From Ilyomonas sp965247435 (GTDB taxonomy: Bacteria > Bacteroidota > Bacteroidia > Chitinophagales > Chitinophagaceae), in NCBI GenBank assembly GCA_965247435.1, contig OZ252019.1, positions 496,001 to 560,000 on the forward strand: 64,000 bases of DNA, written 5' to 3'. The position numbers were made by a program, and so were the translations under genes. Below the pieces are notes generated by a model that made no database searches, had not been told where the DNA came from, and was given only the letters and a program-made list of their open reading frames with translations. Below, one piece after another: positions 8,201-17,775 of this stretch (position 1 is its first letter; each line of letters opens with the position of its first letter).

Positions 8201-9034
8201 ATGAAAATTAAGTTCGCGCTTCCGGCTGCAATCTTTCTATTGAGCCAAGGGTTATTCTCCTGCCAGAAAGTAAATGAAAACAAGCAGGTTCAACTCGTTG
8301 CAGGTATTCCAAACGATGTTATTAATCAGATCCAGGCCAAAGGATTCAGTACAGATGGTATCGTTGCTGTTGACGGCGGTTACGTTGTTGAAAATGACAT
8401 TTTCCTGTCCGGCGCCTCATTAAGCAATCTAAAGACCGGCCCTACGCTTAGTATTGCACAGGAAGAGCAGTACCGTACCACTAATCTTATTACCCGCCTG
8501 CCAAGAGTGATTACGGTTTCTATGTCTTACCCAAGCAATGTAGCGCTGTTTACTGCTGCTACAGACAGTGCAATCGCAAGGTACAATGCGCTTAACCTGC
8601 GTTTAAAATTTGTACGGGTGCCATCCGGCGGCGAAATTGACATTATCGGCGCAGATTTGGGCGGCGGAGGTGTATTAGGCCGTTCGTCCGGTTTCCCGGA
8701 TGCCAATGGCAACCCGGCTTCTCCTATTACCCTGAATTCCAGAAAGGGTACTTACACCTCCACTACGGATGTTCAATGGCTCGCTACGATTATTGCACAC
8801 GAAATGGGACATACCATTGGTATGCGCCATACCGATTACAGAAGCCGTAGCTATAGCTGCGGATTCTCTTTCGGACAAGGCAATGAAGGCCAGGCTGATG
8901 TAGGCGCTATTCATATTCCCGGTACTCCTACATCTGCAAAAGATCCTGTTAGCTGGATGCTTGCCTGTACCGATGGAACCAACCGTCCATTTAATCCCAA
9001 TGACGTAATTGCACTGAACTATCTTTATAAGTAA
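8201..9034 (+). CDS. M57-like zinc metalloprotease lipoprotein
   Basis: 277 residues starting with a lipoprotein signal peptide (lipobox LLSQGLFSC, Cys21), so it is likely anchored in the outer membrane. Near residue 200 is the extended zinc motif HEMGHTIGMRH: His200, Glu201 and His204, with the third ligand His210. This HExxHxxGxxH form is shared by metzincins and by the M57 'dual-action HEIGH' group, which the overall pattern and Cys-rich tail (YSCGFS ... WMLACTDG) resemble. It probably degrades extracellular protein. The start at 8201 rather than 8123 is set by the signal peptide. A strong terminator follows. Confidence 0.8.
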   Translation: MKIKFALPAAIFLLSQGLFSCQKVNENKQVQLVAGIPNDVINQIQAKGFSTDGIVAVDGGYVVENDIFLSGASLSNLKTGPTLSIAQEEQYRTTNLITRLPRVITVSMSYPSNVALFTAATDSAIARYNALNLRLKFVRVPSGGEIDIIGADLGGGGVLGRSSGFPDANGNPASPITLNSRKGTYTSTTDVQWLATIIAHEMGHTIGMRHTDYRSRSYSCGFSFGQGNEGQADVGAIHIPGTPTSAKDPVSWMLACTDGTNRPFNPNDVIALNYLYK

Positions 9035-9055
9035 TTCTTATCTGTTGTTTACAAT

Positions 9056-9090
9056 AAAGGTTGCCTTATACAAGGCAACCTTTATTTTTT
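9056..9090 (+). terminator. Terminator after the M57-like protease
   Basis: AAAGGTTGCCTT (9056-9067) pairs perfectly with AAGGCAACCTTT (9072-9083) around ATAC, followed by ATTTTTT. It lies between converging genes; a short A-run on the other side could let it work both ways. Confidence 0.85.
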
Positions 9091-9105
9091 ATATCCCGGC
9101 AAGCA

Positions 9106-11964
9106 TTATTGAATAAGCTGGCTGCTTTTCAACACTTGTTTTCCATTGCTGTAGAGTATTAAAAAATATACTCCTTTTGCAAGTGCTTGTGTACTGATCG
9201 TATTGGTTGCGTTATTAATTTCCTGCTCCACTATTTTTCTGCCAAGGGCATCGTAAATAACCAACATATAAGTATCGGGTATTGCCGATGAAATATGAAG
9301 CTGCCCCCCTTGTGGTAACGGGTTGGGAAAAACAAGGAAAGAACGGTTTTTAAAATACAGAATAGCAGCCGTATCGCTTATGATGCTGGTGCCATTGCTG
9401 AGTGTAATAAGCGCTCTGAAAAAATTGTTTCCGCTATGCAGTGAGTCGTACAGGTAACTGAGGTGCGCGGCAACCGGCTGTAATACAACAATAGTTTGCC
9501 AGTAATTGTTTATCAACTGTTGCAGTTGTATGCTTTTTATGCCAGCGGTTGTTCCTAATAATAAATCCAGCTTTGCCTTGTTGTCATTTGTAAGGTCGGC
9601 TAAAAAGTTATTTACATAACATCCGGCGCCTTGCGTATTGTAATTAAATGTGTAGCTGCCAATACCTGGCTGCGAGGCACTTACCAGCGGTACTACTGCT
9701 ATATACGGAGAAAGGCTGTTTTTAATTACATAATTAGTGTCTGCTGTCTGGGCGTAATTCTCCAAATATTGCTGTCCTAACTGTAATATTTTATACTGCT
9801 GAACGCCTGGAAATTTATTCCAGGTAACCAATACAGAATCACCGCAACTATAAACAACCTGCGGATATAATTGTTTGGATAAACTGAAGGTATCCGAAAC
9901 GTAGCTTGCATTATCAACAATCATCCGCGCAAGCGCAACAGCAAAAGTATCCGGCCCGGTCCAACTATAATAGTTACTGTCAAGAGGTACTTTACTGTTA
10001 ATCAGTTGCCAGGTGCTGCCCTTGTTTAAACTGTATTCCAGCCGGCCGGATGCTTTTGTATAAGACTGCTTCCAGCGAAAAGTGCATTTGCTTCCGGCTC
10101 CAAAATGGTCTCCGGCAGCCGGCGATATAAACTGAAAGGTATCGGCAGTATCCCTGTTGTACACTATAGCAAAGCTTTGCAAAAAGCCGGCTTCAACTGC
10201 ATGGCCCTTTATGCGTATGGTATAATTGCCCGCCGGCGGATTATCTATGGTTACCTGCTCCGCAACATTCAGGCTGTCCCGTTTTCTTTGGGCCGGCGCC
10301 AGTAAGGCAGCGCTATCGTTTTCACTGTTCAACACCCATGGCAACCATACTTTTCCATTATCTGCATGTTGCACCTCCAGATCAAGATCATTCACTAAAG
10401 CTGTAAAAGCGTTAGGCTGCGCCGGTACATCGTTCCAGGCGAGTGTGACTTTCACACTTTTCAACCCTTCCGGAATTTGAATCAGGAAGCTATCCGTTTT
10501 ATTTTCTGCCACAGCGCCTTTAAAGTAGTTGCCTGAGCTTGCCGATTTTACAGCCGCATACGTATTTACATTTCCATAACCGGAGTAAAAGTCGGGGCCG
10601 GTAGTAAAAACATCGTCTGCACTGTTAATAAGGATGGCTTTTACCAGATTATTAGCCGGTAAAGAATCATGATGAAGCAATGCATAAGCCGATTGGATTG
10701 CCAAAGCTGTACCCGAGGTAATGGCAGCCGCGCCGGAGCTTCCATCATTACCATACGCAACCAGCTCGGGTTTTATACGGCCATCATACGCCGGCCCTTT
10801 GGAACTGGCAACCGGAATGTGGTAAAACGAGTCTGCCGAGCCAACGGAAATGGTATTCTTCGACTGTTTAAAGCTGCCGGTGAGATTAGCGAAATAAGGT
10901 GTGCCCGCATATTGCCCGGTAGTTGACTTTAACGTACCGGAATTACCGGCCGAAAAGACAAAAACCAGATTTGGGTTATCAATCAGTGTCTGGTCGTACG
11001 CCGCTGCGTCGCTGCCATAAAAATTTTCGATACTGGTACCATAGGAGTGATTTTGTACCGAAATATGGTTTTGCTGATAGCTGCTGTAATCATCCGGCAA
11101 CAAGTTGGCAAAGTCGGATGAAGTAAGCCGGCAGCCCCATTCTATGCCTTTACCGGTAAAAAATGAGTTGCCGCCACCGCCGATAAGCGTGGCCATGGTT
11201 GTGGCATGTGTAGTAATAACAGTACCCGCTACGGAGGTTTGCAGGTACCGGTTTTTAAAATCTATATCGCTTGTATCAAACAGGTTTTCTTTTATAGATG
11301 CAGTGAGGCCGCTGCCATTTACCAAAGGATATTTCGTAAAAAATAAATTGATGGCATTTACACTGTTGTCATAATCATTAATTACCATTTCCTCCCGTGG
11401 CTTGGTTTGCTTTATATCTATGAACGATACATGCGGGTTGTTAAAGAAATAGCTGCGGATAAAAGAAAGGGAAGACTTAACCACGAGCACTTTTTGCTGA
11501 TAAACATTTAAAATAAAGAACCGGCCGGAAGAAGCCGGAAGCGTTTGTAATAATGCAGCGCAATCATCAGTTCCGATTAAAAAAAGAAATTGTTGACTCA
11601 GCGGTACACTGTCTTTCAAAAATAGTAAAGCGGGCGATAACTTCCAGTTGTTATTAGCCGGGTAAACGGCTTCTGTAAAAGCTGTGCCCTTTTGCAGGCT
11701 GTCTTTATATTTTACTATAAACCATTTTTCATTTAGTTGTCTTAATATATCCTCCTTAAACTCTTTTTTAAAAAGCGCTGTTTTGCCTGCGGACACTTTT
11801 GCCAACACTGCAACGTTGCCGGAAATCACTTCTGCACGCTTTATCGTATCGCTATACTGTTTTAAAACAACCTTATCCTGCCCATCAATGGTTTGGGTAA
11901 AGCCGTTAATACTGTAAAGGAGCAGCAGTAAGAAAATTAATTTTTTCAAAAAAGCAGGAATCAT
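9106..11964 (-). CDS. Secreted S8 (subtilisin-like) family protein with T9SS sorting domain, catalytic Ser replaced
   Basis: 952 residues. The start is fixed at 11964 by a signal peptide (FLKKLIFLLLLLYSINGFTQ) and a GGGGAG ribosome-binding site; the frame extends to 12027 without support. The S8 fold spans about residues 200-490: a His block (HATTMATLIGGGGN, His253), the oxyanion Asn block (FVFSAGNSG, Asn341) and the final block ITSGTALAIQ. In the last block the position normally held by the nucleophile Ser (GTSxA) is Ala420, and the Asp block is also atypical (ASIKEN). A beta-sandwich region follows, then a T9SS type A C-terminal domain (FLVFPNPLPQGG ... GVYFLI). It is exported by the type IX system, but may be a pseudo-protease or belong to an unusual subfamily. 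Confidence 0.8.
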   Translation of the reverse strand: MIPAFLKKLIFLLLLLYSINGFTQTIDGQDKVVLKQYSDTIKRAEVISGNVAVLAKVSAGKTALFKKEFKEDILRQLNEKWFIVKYKDSLQKGTAFTEAVYPANNNWKLSPALLFLKDSVPLSQQFLFLIGTDDCAALLQTLPASSGRFFILNVYQQKVLVVKSSLSFIRSYFFNNPHVSFIDIKQTKPREEMVINDYDNSVNAINLFFTKYPLVNGSGLTASIKENLFDTSDIDFKNRYLQTSVAGTVITTHATTMATLIGGGGNSFFTGKGIEWGCRLTSSDFANLLPDDYSSYQQNHISVQNHSYGTSIENFYGSDAAAYDQTLIDNPNLVFVFSAGNSGTLKSTTGQYAGTPYFANLTGSFKQSKNTISVGSADSFYHIPVASSKGPAYDGRIKPELVAYGNDGSSGAAAITSGTALAIQSAYALLHHDSLPANNLVKAILINSADDVFTTGPDFYSGYGNVNTYAAVKSASSGNYFKGAVAENKTDSFLIQIPEGLKSVKVTLAWNDVPAQPNAFTALVNDLDLEVQHADNGKVWLPWVLNSENDSAALLAPAQRKRDSLNVAEQVTIDNPPAGNYTIRIKGHAVEAGFLQSFAIVYNRDTADTFQFISPAAGDHFGAGSKCTFRWKQSYTKASGRLEYSLNKGSTWQLINSKVPLDSNYYSWTGPDTFAVALARMIVDNASYVSDTFSLSKQLYPQVVYSCGDSVLVTWNKFPGVQQYKILQLGQQYLENYAQTADTNYVIKNSLSPYIAVVPLVSASQPGIGSYTFNYNTQGAGCYVNNFLADLTNDNKAKLDLLLGTTAGIKSIQLQQLINNYWQTIVVLQPVAAHLSYLYDSLHSGNNFFRALITLSNGTSIISDTAAILYFKNRSFLVFPNPLPQGGQLHISSAIPDTYMLVIYDALGRKIVEQEINNATNTISTQALAKGVYFLILYSNGKQVLKSSQLIQ

Positions 11965-12455
11965 TGCTCCCCTGTATTTCAGTATAAAAAATGTCACAGT
12001 GTAAGAAGTACTTTTAAACGATAGCAAATAAGCGGATAATTTCCTGCAGGTAATTAACCCACCTCTACAACCCGGCTGCCAACAAAGAGAAGGTAAAATA
12101 ATGAAAATAGCCGGTGATATAACTGATTTAAAAATTTACTCTATAAAATGCACAGGGTAGCATAGTAAGCTGTTACAGCGATGAAACAACTACAAATCGG
12201 TTAATGATTTGCGGGCATGTTCAATTAAAAAGAGTTGGCCTTGGTTGTCATATTGAAATATATAACTTTCTTAACTGGAAAGGTGGAAAAGGGAGCTACA
12301 GGTTTTGAAAAAGCAATAACCTGAAGTTGTGACCTACGAACCGCTAAAGGTTATTCAGTATTAGGTTAATACTTTAAATTTAAAAGCAATTTTATTAGTT
12401 GATGCACCGCGCTTTTAAGCGAATAAACGACTATGAAAAACACAATTTACCCGCG
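11965..12455. other. AT-rich intergenic region
   Basis: Almost 500 bases upstream of the S8-like gene. No coding frame with protein-like sequence and no convincing hairpin terminator. It should contain the promoter of the minus-strand protease gene, but no TAnnTTTG match was found near its start. Confidence 0.35.
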
Positions 12456-12710
12456 CTATGCGCCCATATAGGCCGCAATGGCTATAGGCAGTACAATAAT
12501 AATTCCGCCAAAAATTATACGCTTAACCAGATTCATTTTATAATTGGCAATGAGTGTATCAATGCACAGAAACCAGGCGCAAACAAGGCCTGTAACACCT
12601 GCCAGTACAATCATGCTCTTAAGCAATACACCTGCAATCATTAAGGATACACTTACAGTTAGTAAGGTGAGCGGCATCATATCCTGCCTTGTTACTTCCA
12701 GCTTCTTCAC
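12456..12710 (-). CDS. Small membrane protein of unknown function
   Basis: An 84-residue frame with about three hydrophobic stretches (LTLLTVSVSLMIAGVLL, MIVLAGVTGLVCAWFL, IIFGGIIIVLPIAIAAY) separated by charged turns, as in small inner-membrane proteins. The first codon would be GTG; an ATG at 12680 gives a 74-residue version that loses only the charged N-terminus. No family recognised. Both neighbours are on other transcripts. The regular hydrophobic pattern argues for a real gene, but conservation would be needed to prove it. Confidence 0.45.
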   Translation of the reverse strand: MKKLEVTRQDMMPLTLLTVSVSLMIAGVLLKSMIVLAGVTGLVCAWFLCIDTLIANYKMNLVKRIIFGGIIIVLPIAIAAYMGA

Positions 12711-12907
12711 GGCCAGTATTTTTATAGTTCTTTAAAATCGGTCACAGTAATATTTAGTAAAATTTTATGCCAAACAAAAAGGGCAGGTACAGCGGATAGC
12801 CATTATGATATATGCAAACGCCTGACAGTAAACCGGAAAGATGCGGAAAAATATTTTTCATGATTTTTTTGATAACACTTTCACTATAGTTTTATAATTT
12901 TAAACTG

Positions 12908-13267
12908 ATGAATATTGATGTATTTATGTACCTCGAAAAAGTACGCCGTATCACTAACCGGTTTCCGGGTACTATCGAGAAGTCCTGTTATGGAACGCCG
13001 GGCTTTTATGCAGAAAAGAATTTTTTTGCAAGGATAAAGGAAGACGGCGAAACAATTGCCCTGTACAATAACGACCGCAATGCATGGATAGCGGCAAACC
13101 CGTATGTTTATTTTATTACCAGTCATTATTTTAATTCCCCGATGCTGCTTATCAGGCTCTCCGGAGTACAGGAAGACGATTTGCATACTTTATTGTTAAA
13201 GGCATGGCAAATGCGCGCTTCCAAACGTTTGCAAAAGGCTTATAAGCAACAGGAGATCCCTATATAA
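12908..13267 (+). CDS. MmcQ/YjbR family protein
   Basis: 119 residues of the MmcQ/YjbR (cyaY-like DNA-binding fold) family. Typical features are the early LPGTxE-like segment (NRFPGTIEKSCYGTPGFYAEKNFFARI), the central DRNAWIAANPYVYFITSHYF block and the C-terminal helix ending KRLQKAYKQ. The biochemical role of the family is not established; a DNA-binding activity has been proposed. The ATG follows a very AT-rich leader. It runs in the same direction as rnz, whose preferred start is 62 bases downstream. Confidence 0.8.
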   Translation: MNIDVFMYLEKVRRITNRFPGTIEKSCYGTPGFYAEKNFFARIKEDGETIALYNNDRNAWIAANPYVYFITSHYFNSPMLLIRLSGVQEDDLHTLLLKAWQMRASKRLQKAYKQQEIPI

Positions 13268-13329
13268 ACTCCCTTTTGCCGCGCCGTTGCCAATATGCAT
13301 TGGTAATATTGTTGCTATACATCCACTCT

Positions 13330-14241
13330 ATGTTTGGCATAACTATTTTAGGTAACAACTCTGCGCTTCCTGCTTACGACAGGCATCCTACTGCGCAGGT
13401 AATTACCCTTAACGACCGGCTTTTTTTGTTTGATTGCGGCGAGGGTACGCAGATGCAGATGAACCGCTATAAAATTCGCCGCAGCCGCATTAATCATATC
13501 TTTATTTCGCACCTGCATGGCGATCATTATTTCGGCCTTGCCGGCCTGCTCACTACCATGAGCCTGAACGACCGTAAAACACCATTACACCTGTTTGCAC
13601 CGCCGGATCTGGAATTAATTCTGAAGCTGCAGTTAACCACTTCCGATTCCAGCCTGCCTTTCGAACTGATTTTTCACCCGCTTGCCGGAGAAGGCATTTT
13701 GGTTGACGAGCCACAATTCAGCATTGACTGCTTTCGCGTATCTCACGGCATAGAAGCATGGGGATTTATTATAAAAGAAAAAAGGAAGCCACGGCGGATT
13801 GATGCTGAAAAATTAAAATTGTATTCTGCTATTCCGGTTACTTATTACGAGCATTTGCAGTACGGAGAAGACTATACAGCGCCGGATGGAACGGTGATAA
13901 AAAACGATGCAGTAACTTACCCGAATACACAGCCTAAAAGCTATGCTTACTGCGCCGATACGATTTTTACGCCATCCTTGTCGCAACACCTGCAGGGCGT
14001 AACCCTGTTGTACCACGAAACGACTTATCTTAAAGAGCAGGAGGCACGCGCTGCAGACAGGCACCACTCCACTACGGTACAGGCGGCCACGATGGCAAAA
14101 CTTGCCTGCGCAAAAAAACTACTGATCGGCCACTTCAGCAGCCAATACGAAAATGAAAAGCTGCATTTGTTTGAAGAGGAAGCCCGTGAAGTATTTCCGG
14201 ATGTAGAGCTTGCACTCGAAGGCGTAACCTACAAAGTGTAA
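13330..14241 (+). CDS. rnz: Ribonuclease Z
   Basis: 303 residues of the RNase Z/ElaC metallo-beta-lactamase-fold endonuclease that trims the 3' trailer of tRNA precursors. The zinc motif SHLHGDHYFGL gives His61, His63, Asp65 and His66. Further ligands are visible in FRVSHG, YCADT, YHETTYL and GHFSSQY. The ATG at 13330 is preferred to 13276 because homologous proteins begin with the first beta strand (MFGITILGNNSALP). The tRNA-Ser gene in this window encodes CCA while the tRNA-Pro gene does not, so RNase Z processing is needed at least for the latter. Confidence 0.93.
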   Translation: MFGITILGNNSALPAYDRHPTAQVITLNDRLFLFDCGEGTQMQMNRYKIRRSRINHIFISHLHGDHYFGLAGLLTTMSLNDRKTPLHLFAPPDLELILKLQLTTSDSSLPFELIFHPLAGEGILVDEPQFSIDCFRVSHGIEAWGFIIKEKRKPRRIDAEKLKLYSAIPVTYYEHLQYGEDYTAPDGTVIKNDAVTYPNTQPKSYAYCADTIFTPSLSQHLQGVTLLYHETTYLKEQEARAADRHHSTTVQAATMAKLACAKKLLIGHFSSQYENEKLHLFEEEAREVFPDVELALEGVTYKV

Positions 14242-14315
14242 GGTGTGTTGGTGATTGATAGTTTTAATGGGCAATTTATAAGCGAAAAAAACACCTGTTC
14301 TTTATCTGATACTCA

Positions 14316-15194
14316 TTATTTAATATATGCATTCACTTTCTGCTGCAGGCCCTCGCTTAGCGGAACAAGCGGCAGGCGCAGGCTGTTTTGTATTAAACCC
14401 AATGCTGTTAAAAATGCTTTTACGCCCGCAGGGTTATTTTCTGCAAACAGCAGGTGATAGGCTTCTAATAAAGGATCGTTTAATTTTTTTGCGGTTCCGA
14501 AATCATGCTTTAGGCCGGCCCGCACCATATTGGAAAATTCTTTGGGAAAACAGTTGGCAGCTACGCTTATTACGCCATCAATACCACAGGCAAGCTGCGG
14601 CAGTACCAAATCATCATCACCGCTTACCACCAGGAAACCTTCCGGCTTTTTAAGGAGAACCTGCATGATTTGCACCATATTGTTGGCTGCTTCTTTAATA
14701 CCACCGATGTTTTCTACCTCATGGGCAAGCCGCAGGGTGGTAGCAGCTTCTACATTGCGACCGGTTCGGCCGGGCACATTGTACAAAATCAGCGGTTTGG
14801 GTGATGCAGCGGCCAGTGTTTTATAATGCTCGTAAATACCCTCCTGCGACGGTTTGCTATAATAGGGCGATGCGCTCAGGATGGCCATTGCCCCCTCAAT
14901 AGGAAAAGTTTCTAAATCTTTCACCAATTCCCGGGTATTATTGCCGCCAATGCCTACCACTACGGGCACGCGATTATTCACCTTTTCGAAGGTATAATTT
15001 ACAATATCTTTCTTCTCGGCTTTGTCCAGCGTGGGCGTTTCACCGGTAGTGCCAAGACTTACCACGTATTCCACACCGCCGTTAATTACAAAATCAATCA
15101 CTTTGCCCAGTGCATCGAAGTCTATATCGCCGGATGTTGTAAAAGGTGTTACCAACGCTACGCCGGTTCCGCCTAATTTTTTTTGTAAAGACAT
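14316..15194 (-). CDS. dapA: 4-hydroxy-tetrahydrodipicolinate synthase
   Basis: 292 residues, a class I aldolase TIM barrel of normal DapA length. It condenses pyruvate with aspartate semialdehyde, the first committed step of lysine and diaminopimelate synthesis. Visible active-site parts: Thr49 and Thr50 in SLGTTGETPTL, Tyr138 in LYNVPGRTGRN, and the Schiff-base Lys167 in GGIKEAANN. Start ATG at 15194 gives the standard N-terminus. The gene stands alone, convergent with rnz. N-acetylneuraminate lyase is a related family, but the SLGTTGE and VPGRTG motifs favour DapA. Confidence 0.93.
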   Translation of the reverse strand: MSLQKKLGGTGVALVTPFTTSGDIDFDALGKVIDFVINGGVEYVVSLGTTGETPTLDKAEKKDIVNYTFEKVNNRVPVVVGIGGNNTRELVKDLETFPIEGAMAILSASPYYSKPSQEGIYEHYKTLAAASPKPLILYNVPGRTGRNVEAATTLRLAHEVENIGGIKEAANNMVQIMQVLLKKPEGFLVVSGDDDLVLPQLACGIDGVISVAANCFPKEFSNMVRAGLKHDFGTAKKLNDPLLEAYHLLFAENNPAGVKAFLTALGLIQNSLRLPLVPLSEGLQQKVNAYIK

Positions 15195-15390
15195 GGGTTA
15201 ACCAATTTGGGAGTGCAGAATTACGAAATTTTACAGTAAGTAATCCCCGATTTTTATAACATGGCATATAGAAATTATATATCCGCTTGCTTGCCTTATA
15301 ATTACAGGTATTAATTTCTTTTTATTGTAGCAGCTTGTATGTAAAGCAGTTGGCATGATTTTGAAGTTCTTATATAAAAGCATTAATTGT

Positions 15391-15510
15391 ATGAAAAAAG
15401 TATTCGCATGTTGCCTTTTGGTTATGTTGCTGGCTGAAACGAGCTGTGTAGTAAGAGTAAAAGAAAGAAGAAGACCTGTACCACCGGCGCATGGAGTAGT
15501 GGTATATTAA
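15391..15510 (+). CDS. Very small putative lipoprotein (39 aa)
   Basis: An ATG-started frame in an otherwise empty region. It encodes a hydrophobic N-terminus (KKVFACCLLVMLLAETSC) ending at Cys19, followed by an Arg/Pro-rich tail (RRRPVPPAHG). Residue -3 is Glu, so the lipobox is imperfect. Very short lipoproteins with basic or proline-rich tails are common in Bacteroidota. No ribosome-binding site is evident. Confidence 0.5.
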   Translation: MKKVFACCLLVMLLAETSCVVRVKERRRPVPPAHGVVVY

Positions 15511-15810
15511 ATGTAATCAGCGGCTTGTTACAAAGATAAACAGTATTAGCAGTCACTAATATTGCATGTTGTTGATACTTATATTTATAGATAGATTTGA
15601 TTAAATTTTTTTTAAGTAAAAGATTTATATGTTGAATATTATTCTAAATTAAACTTATTTACTTAGATTTTGTTTAGTTCATTACATTATTGAGTGAGCC
15701 TGTATATAGTTGATTATTGAGAGATTAAAAAATTCATCTACATTTAACAACTTTTTTGCTGCAAATGAAGCAAAAAAACTTACGAGCCTCTTCGATTGCA
15801 ATGAACATAG
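15511..15810. other. Very AT-rich intergenic region
   Basis: About 300 bases dominated by A and T, with no coding frame. It ends at the hairpin at 15811. Confidence 0.4.
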
Positions 15811-15845
15811 AAAGCCTCCACCCAACCGGTGGAGGCTTTGTGTTT
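15811..15845. terminator. Strong hairpin terminator
   Basis: AAAGCCTCCACC (15811-15822) pairs perfectly with GGTGGAGGCTTT (15828-15839) around CAACC. The T-rich tail is better on the plus strand. It also lies just past the trehalase end on the minus strand. Confidence 0.75.
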
Positions 15846-15876
15846 TTATAACTTCCTCCTCTTAAAGCCGCCGCTT

Positions 15877-17430
15877 TCAGTCTTGTATATTGTACATACT
15901 CATCAGCTTCAACAAAACACCATTTGTCCAGCCAAAACCATCCTGCGATTGATACTCGCCACCACCGGCATCAAGGTTAATATCTACCACGTTGTATTTT
16001 TCCATCAGCTTGCCGGTATTGTGAAATACTTTAATGTTAAGTTTCGCCCATCTTTCGGCGGCATCTTTTGCCAACTCATGCGCTTCATAATTTTCAAGGC
16101 CTCATATTGCCAGCCACTGCAGCGGCGCCCAGCCGTTGGGCGCATCCCACTGCTCGCCGGTATTTTTTGTAGTGGTTACAAAGCCACCGTTTTTTAATAA
16201 CTGCGCTTTTACAAATTGTGCAGCAGCATTTGCCTGCTCTGCAGAGGATGCTTTAAAAAACAATGGCGTAATTCCTAAAATGGTTACTTCACTGCTCAGC
16301 TTTTTTGCAGAAATATTATAATCGAAATACCAGCCGTCTTTAGCACTCCATAAGTATTTATTAATCGCTTTTTTTCTACGCGCCGCCAACTGGTTGTAAT
16401 AATTTGCGCGTACCAGGTTACCGCTTTCTTTAAAAGACTTCGCCAGCGTTAGTTCCAGGTGATACAGCAGGCCATTCAAATCTATGGCCACAAGATTGGT
16501 AACCTGAATGGTAGATAAATGTTGGCCATCGGCAAACCACCGGCTGCTAAAGTCTATCCCGCTTTCGGCGCCGGAGCGGAGATTTTTATACAGCATCGCC
16601 GTGTTTCCTTTATAATTAACAGCAAGTGTAGAGTCCTGCACAAACGATTCCTGCCGTGGCCGTATATCCTGGTCCCAGTAGCGGTTAAGTAGGCTGCCAT
16701 CCGGCATTACGACTACATGTTTTGTCGGTGCTGTTTTGTCCATAAAATAATTATACTCCTGCAGCAGCGCGTTCTGATATAAAGCATAGACACTGTTGCC
16801 TTTCTGCTCCGCCAGTAACTCCAGCATCATAGAAAAATACGGCGGCTGGGAGCGGCTTAAATAGTAGGTGCGGTTGCCGTTGGGTATATGCCCGTATGTA
16901 TCAAGCATATAAGCAAAATTGCTGATCATGTTTTCCATGGTCTGGTATTCGCCGCTTTCCTGCAGCCCAAGCATGGTAAAGTAAGAATCCCAATAATAAA
17001 TTTCCCGGAAGCGCCCGCCCGGTACAATATAGGAGTAAGGTAAGGAAAGCAGGGAACTGCCATTAACCACCGTATCAGGATTACGTTTTAATACACTCCA
17101 GAGCTGCCGGATATGTGTTTTGATGCCGGCGGCAGTATCGGAGTGATAATTACTGGTCAAACTCACCGGCACTTCAAAATTCTCTTCCACAAAACGCAGC
17201 AGCGAAAAGCGCAAGGCAGGGTTGTTTTTTGCTTTCAGATAATCGGTCACAATGGCTGCCGGATCACGCTTTGGTATGCAGTCTGCAAATGTTTTGTTAT
17301 CCGGGAAAATTTTATTCATCTGCACATCCACGAAAAGCTGTCCATAAATCTGGTCGGGTGTCTTGGGCGTTTGTGCATCAACCATAACGGCCAGGAACTG
17401 CACTACAACAAGCAAAAGGGTTTTTATCAT
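15877..17430 (-). pseudogene. treA: Periplasmic trehalase (GH37) interrupted by an in-frame TGA
   Basis: 517 residue positions in one frame, with a TGA at 16104-16102 (codon 443). A signal peptide (LLLVVVQFLAVMVDAQ) starts the protein. Both GH37 signatures lie before the stop: PGGRFREIYYWDSYFTMLGL and QWDAPNGWAPLQW. After the TGA the same frame resumes family sequence with no gap: GLENYEAHELAKDAAERW, then GGGEYQSQDGFGWTNGVLL, which contains part of the glycine-rich loop and an active-site segment. The product up to TGA lacks the last 74 positions and is probably inactive. It would otherwise hydrolyse trehalose to glucose. Options are a nonsense mutation, a base error, or readthrough. Confidence 0.85.
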
Positions 17431-17573
17431 ACCTTATAATAATTAAGCTGTAAAATAACTGATTTATCCATAGTGTCTCCATTCGAAATGTGCAGCCTGC
17501 AAAAGGGGCAGGCTGCGTTGTTGTATGTTTTAAAATAATAATACTCTGACAGGTTACATTCTGTTATTTTCAA

Positions 17574-17711
17574 ATGGACGCATACCGGTTTGTCTGTAAG
17601 ACGGGCAAGAATATTATAGCGCCGGAGGATGGCGATGCGTTATGCGCGGCAGTAAAAAGGATTGCGGTAACACCTGACGTGCAGCGGCATAAGGCAGGAA
17701 GCCTATCATAA
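17574..17711 (+). pseudogene. 45-codon orphan fragment, possibly the end of a lost glycosyltransferase
   Basis: A short ATG frame richer in GC than its surroundings. It encodes KTGKNIIAPEDGDALCAAVK and a basic tail, which resembles the C-terminal 'G-x-PEDxxALAxAI' helix region of GT-B glycosyltransferases. There is no upstream domain. It may be a relic or a chance frame. Confidence 0.25.
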
Positions 17712-17775
17712 AGTCAGTTTTTGAGAGGCCTTTTTCTATGAGCTATTGATGGCAATGAAACTTTAGCAGTACAAA

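Noticed and set aside
17492..17516. GCAGCCTGC hairpin as a terminator
   Set aside because: A 9-bp stem is present, but no T-run follows on either strand and no gene ends next to it.
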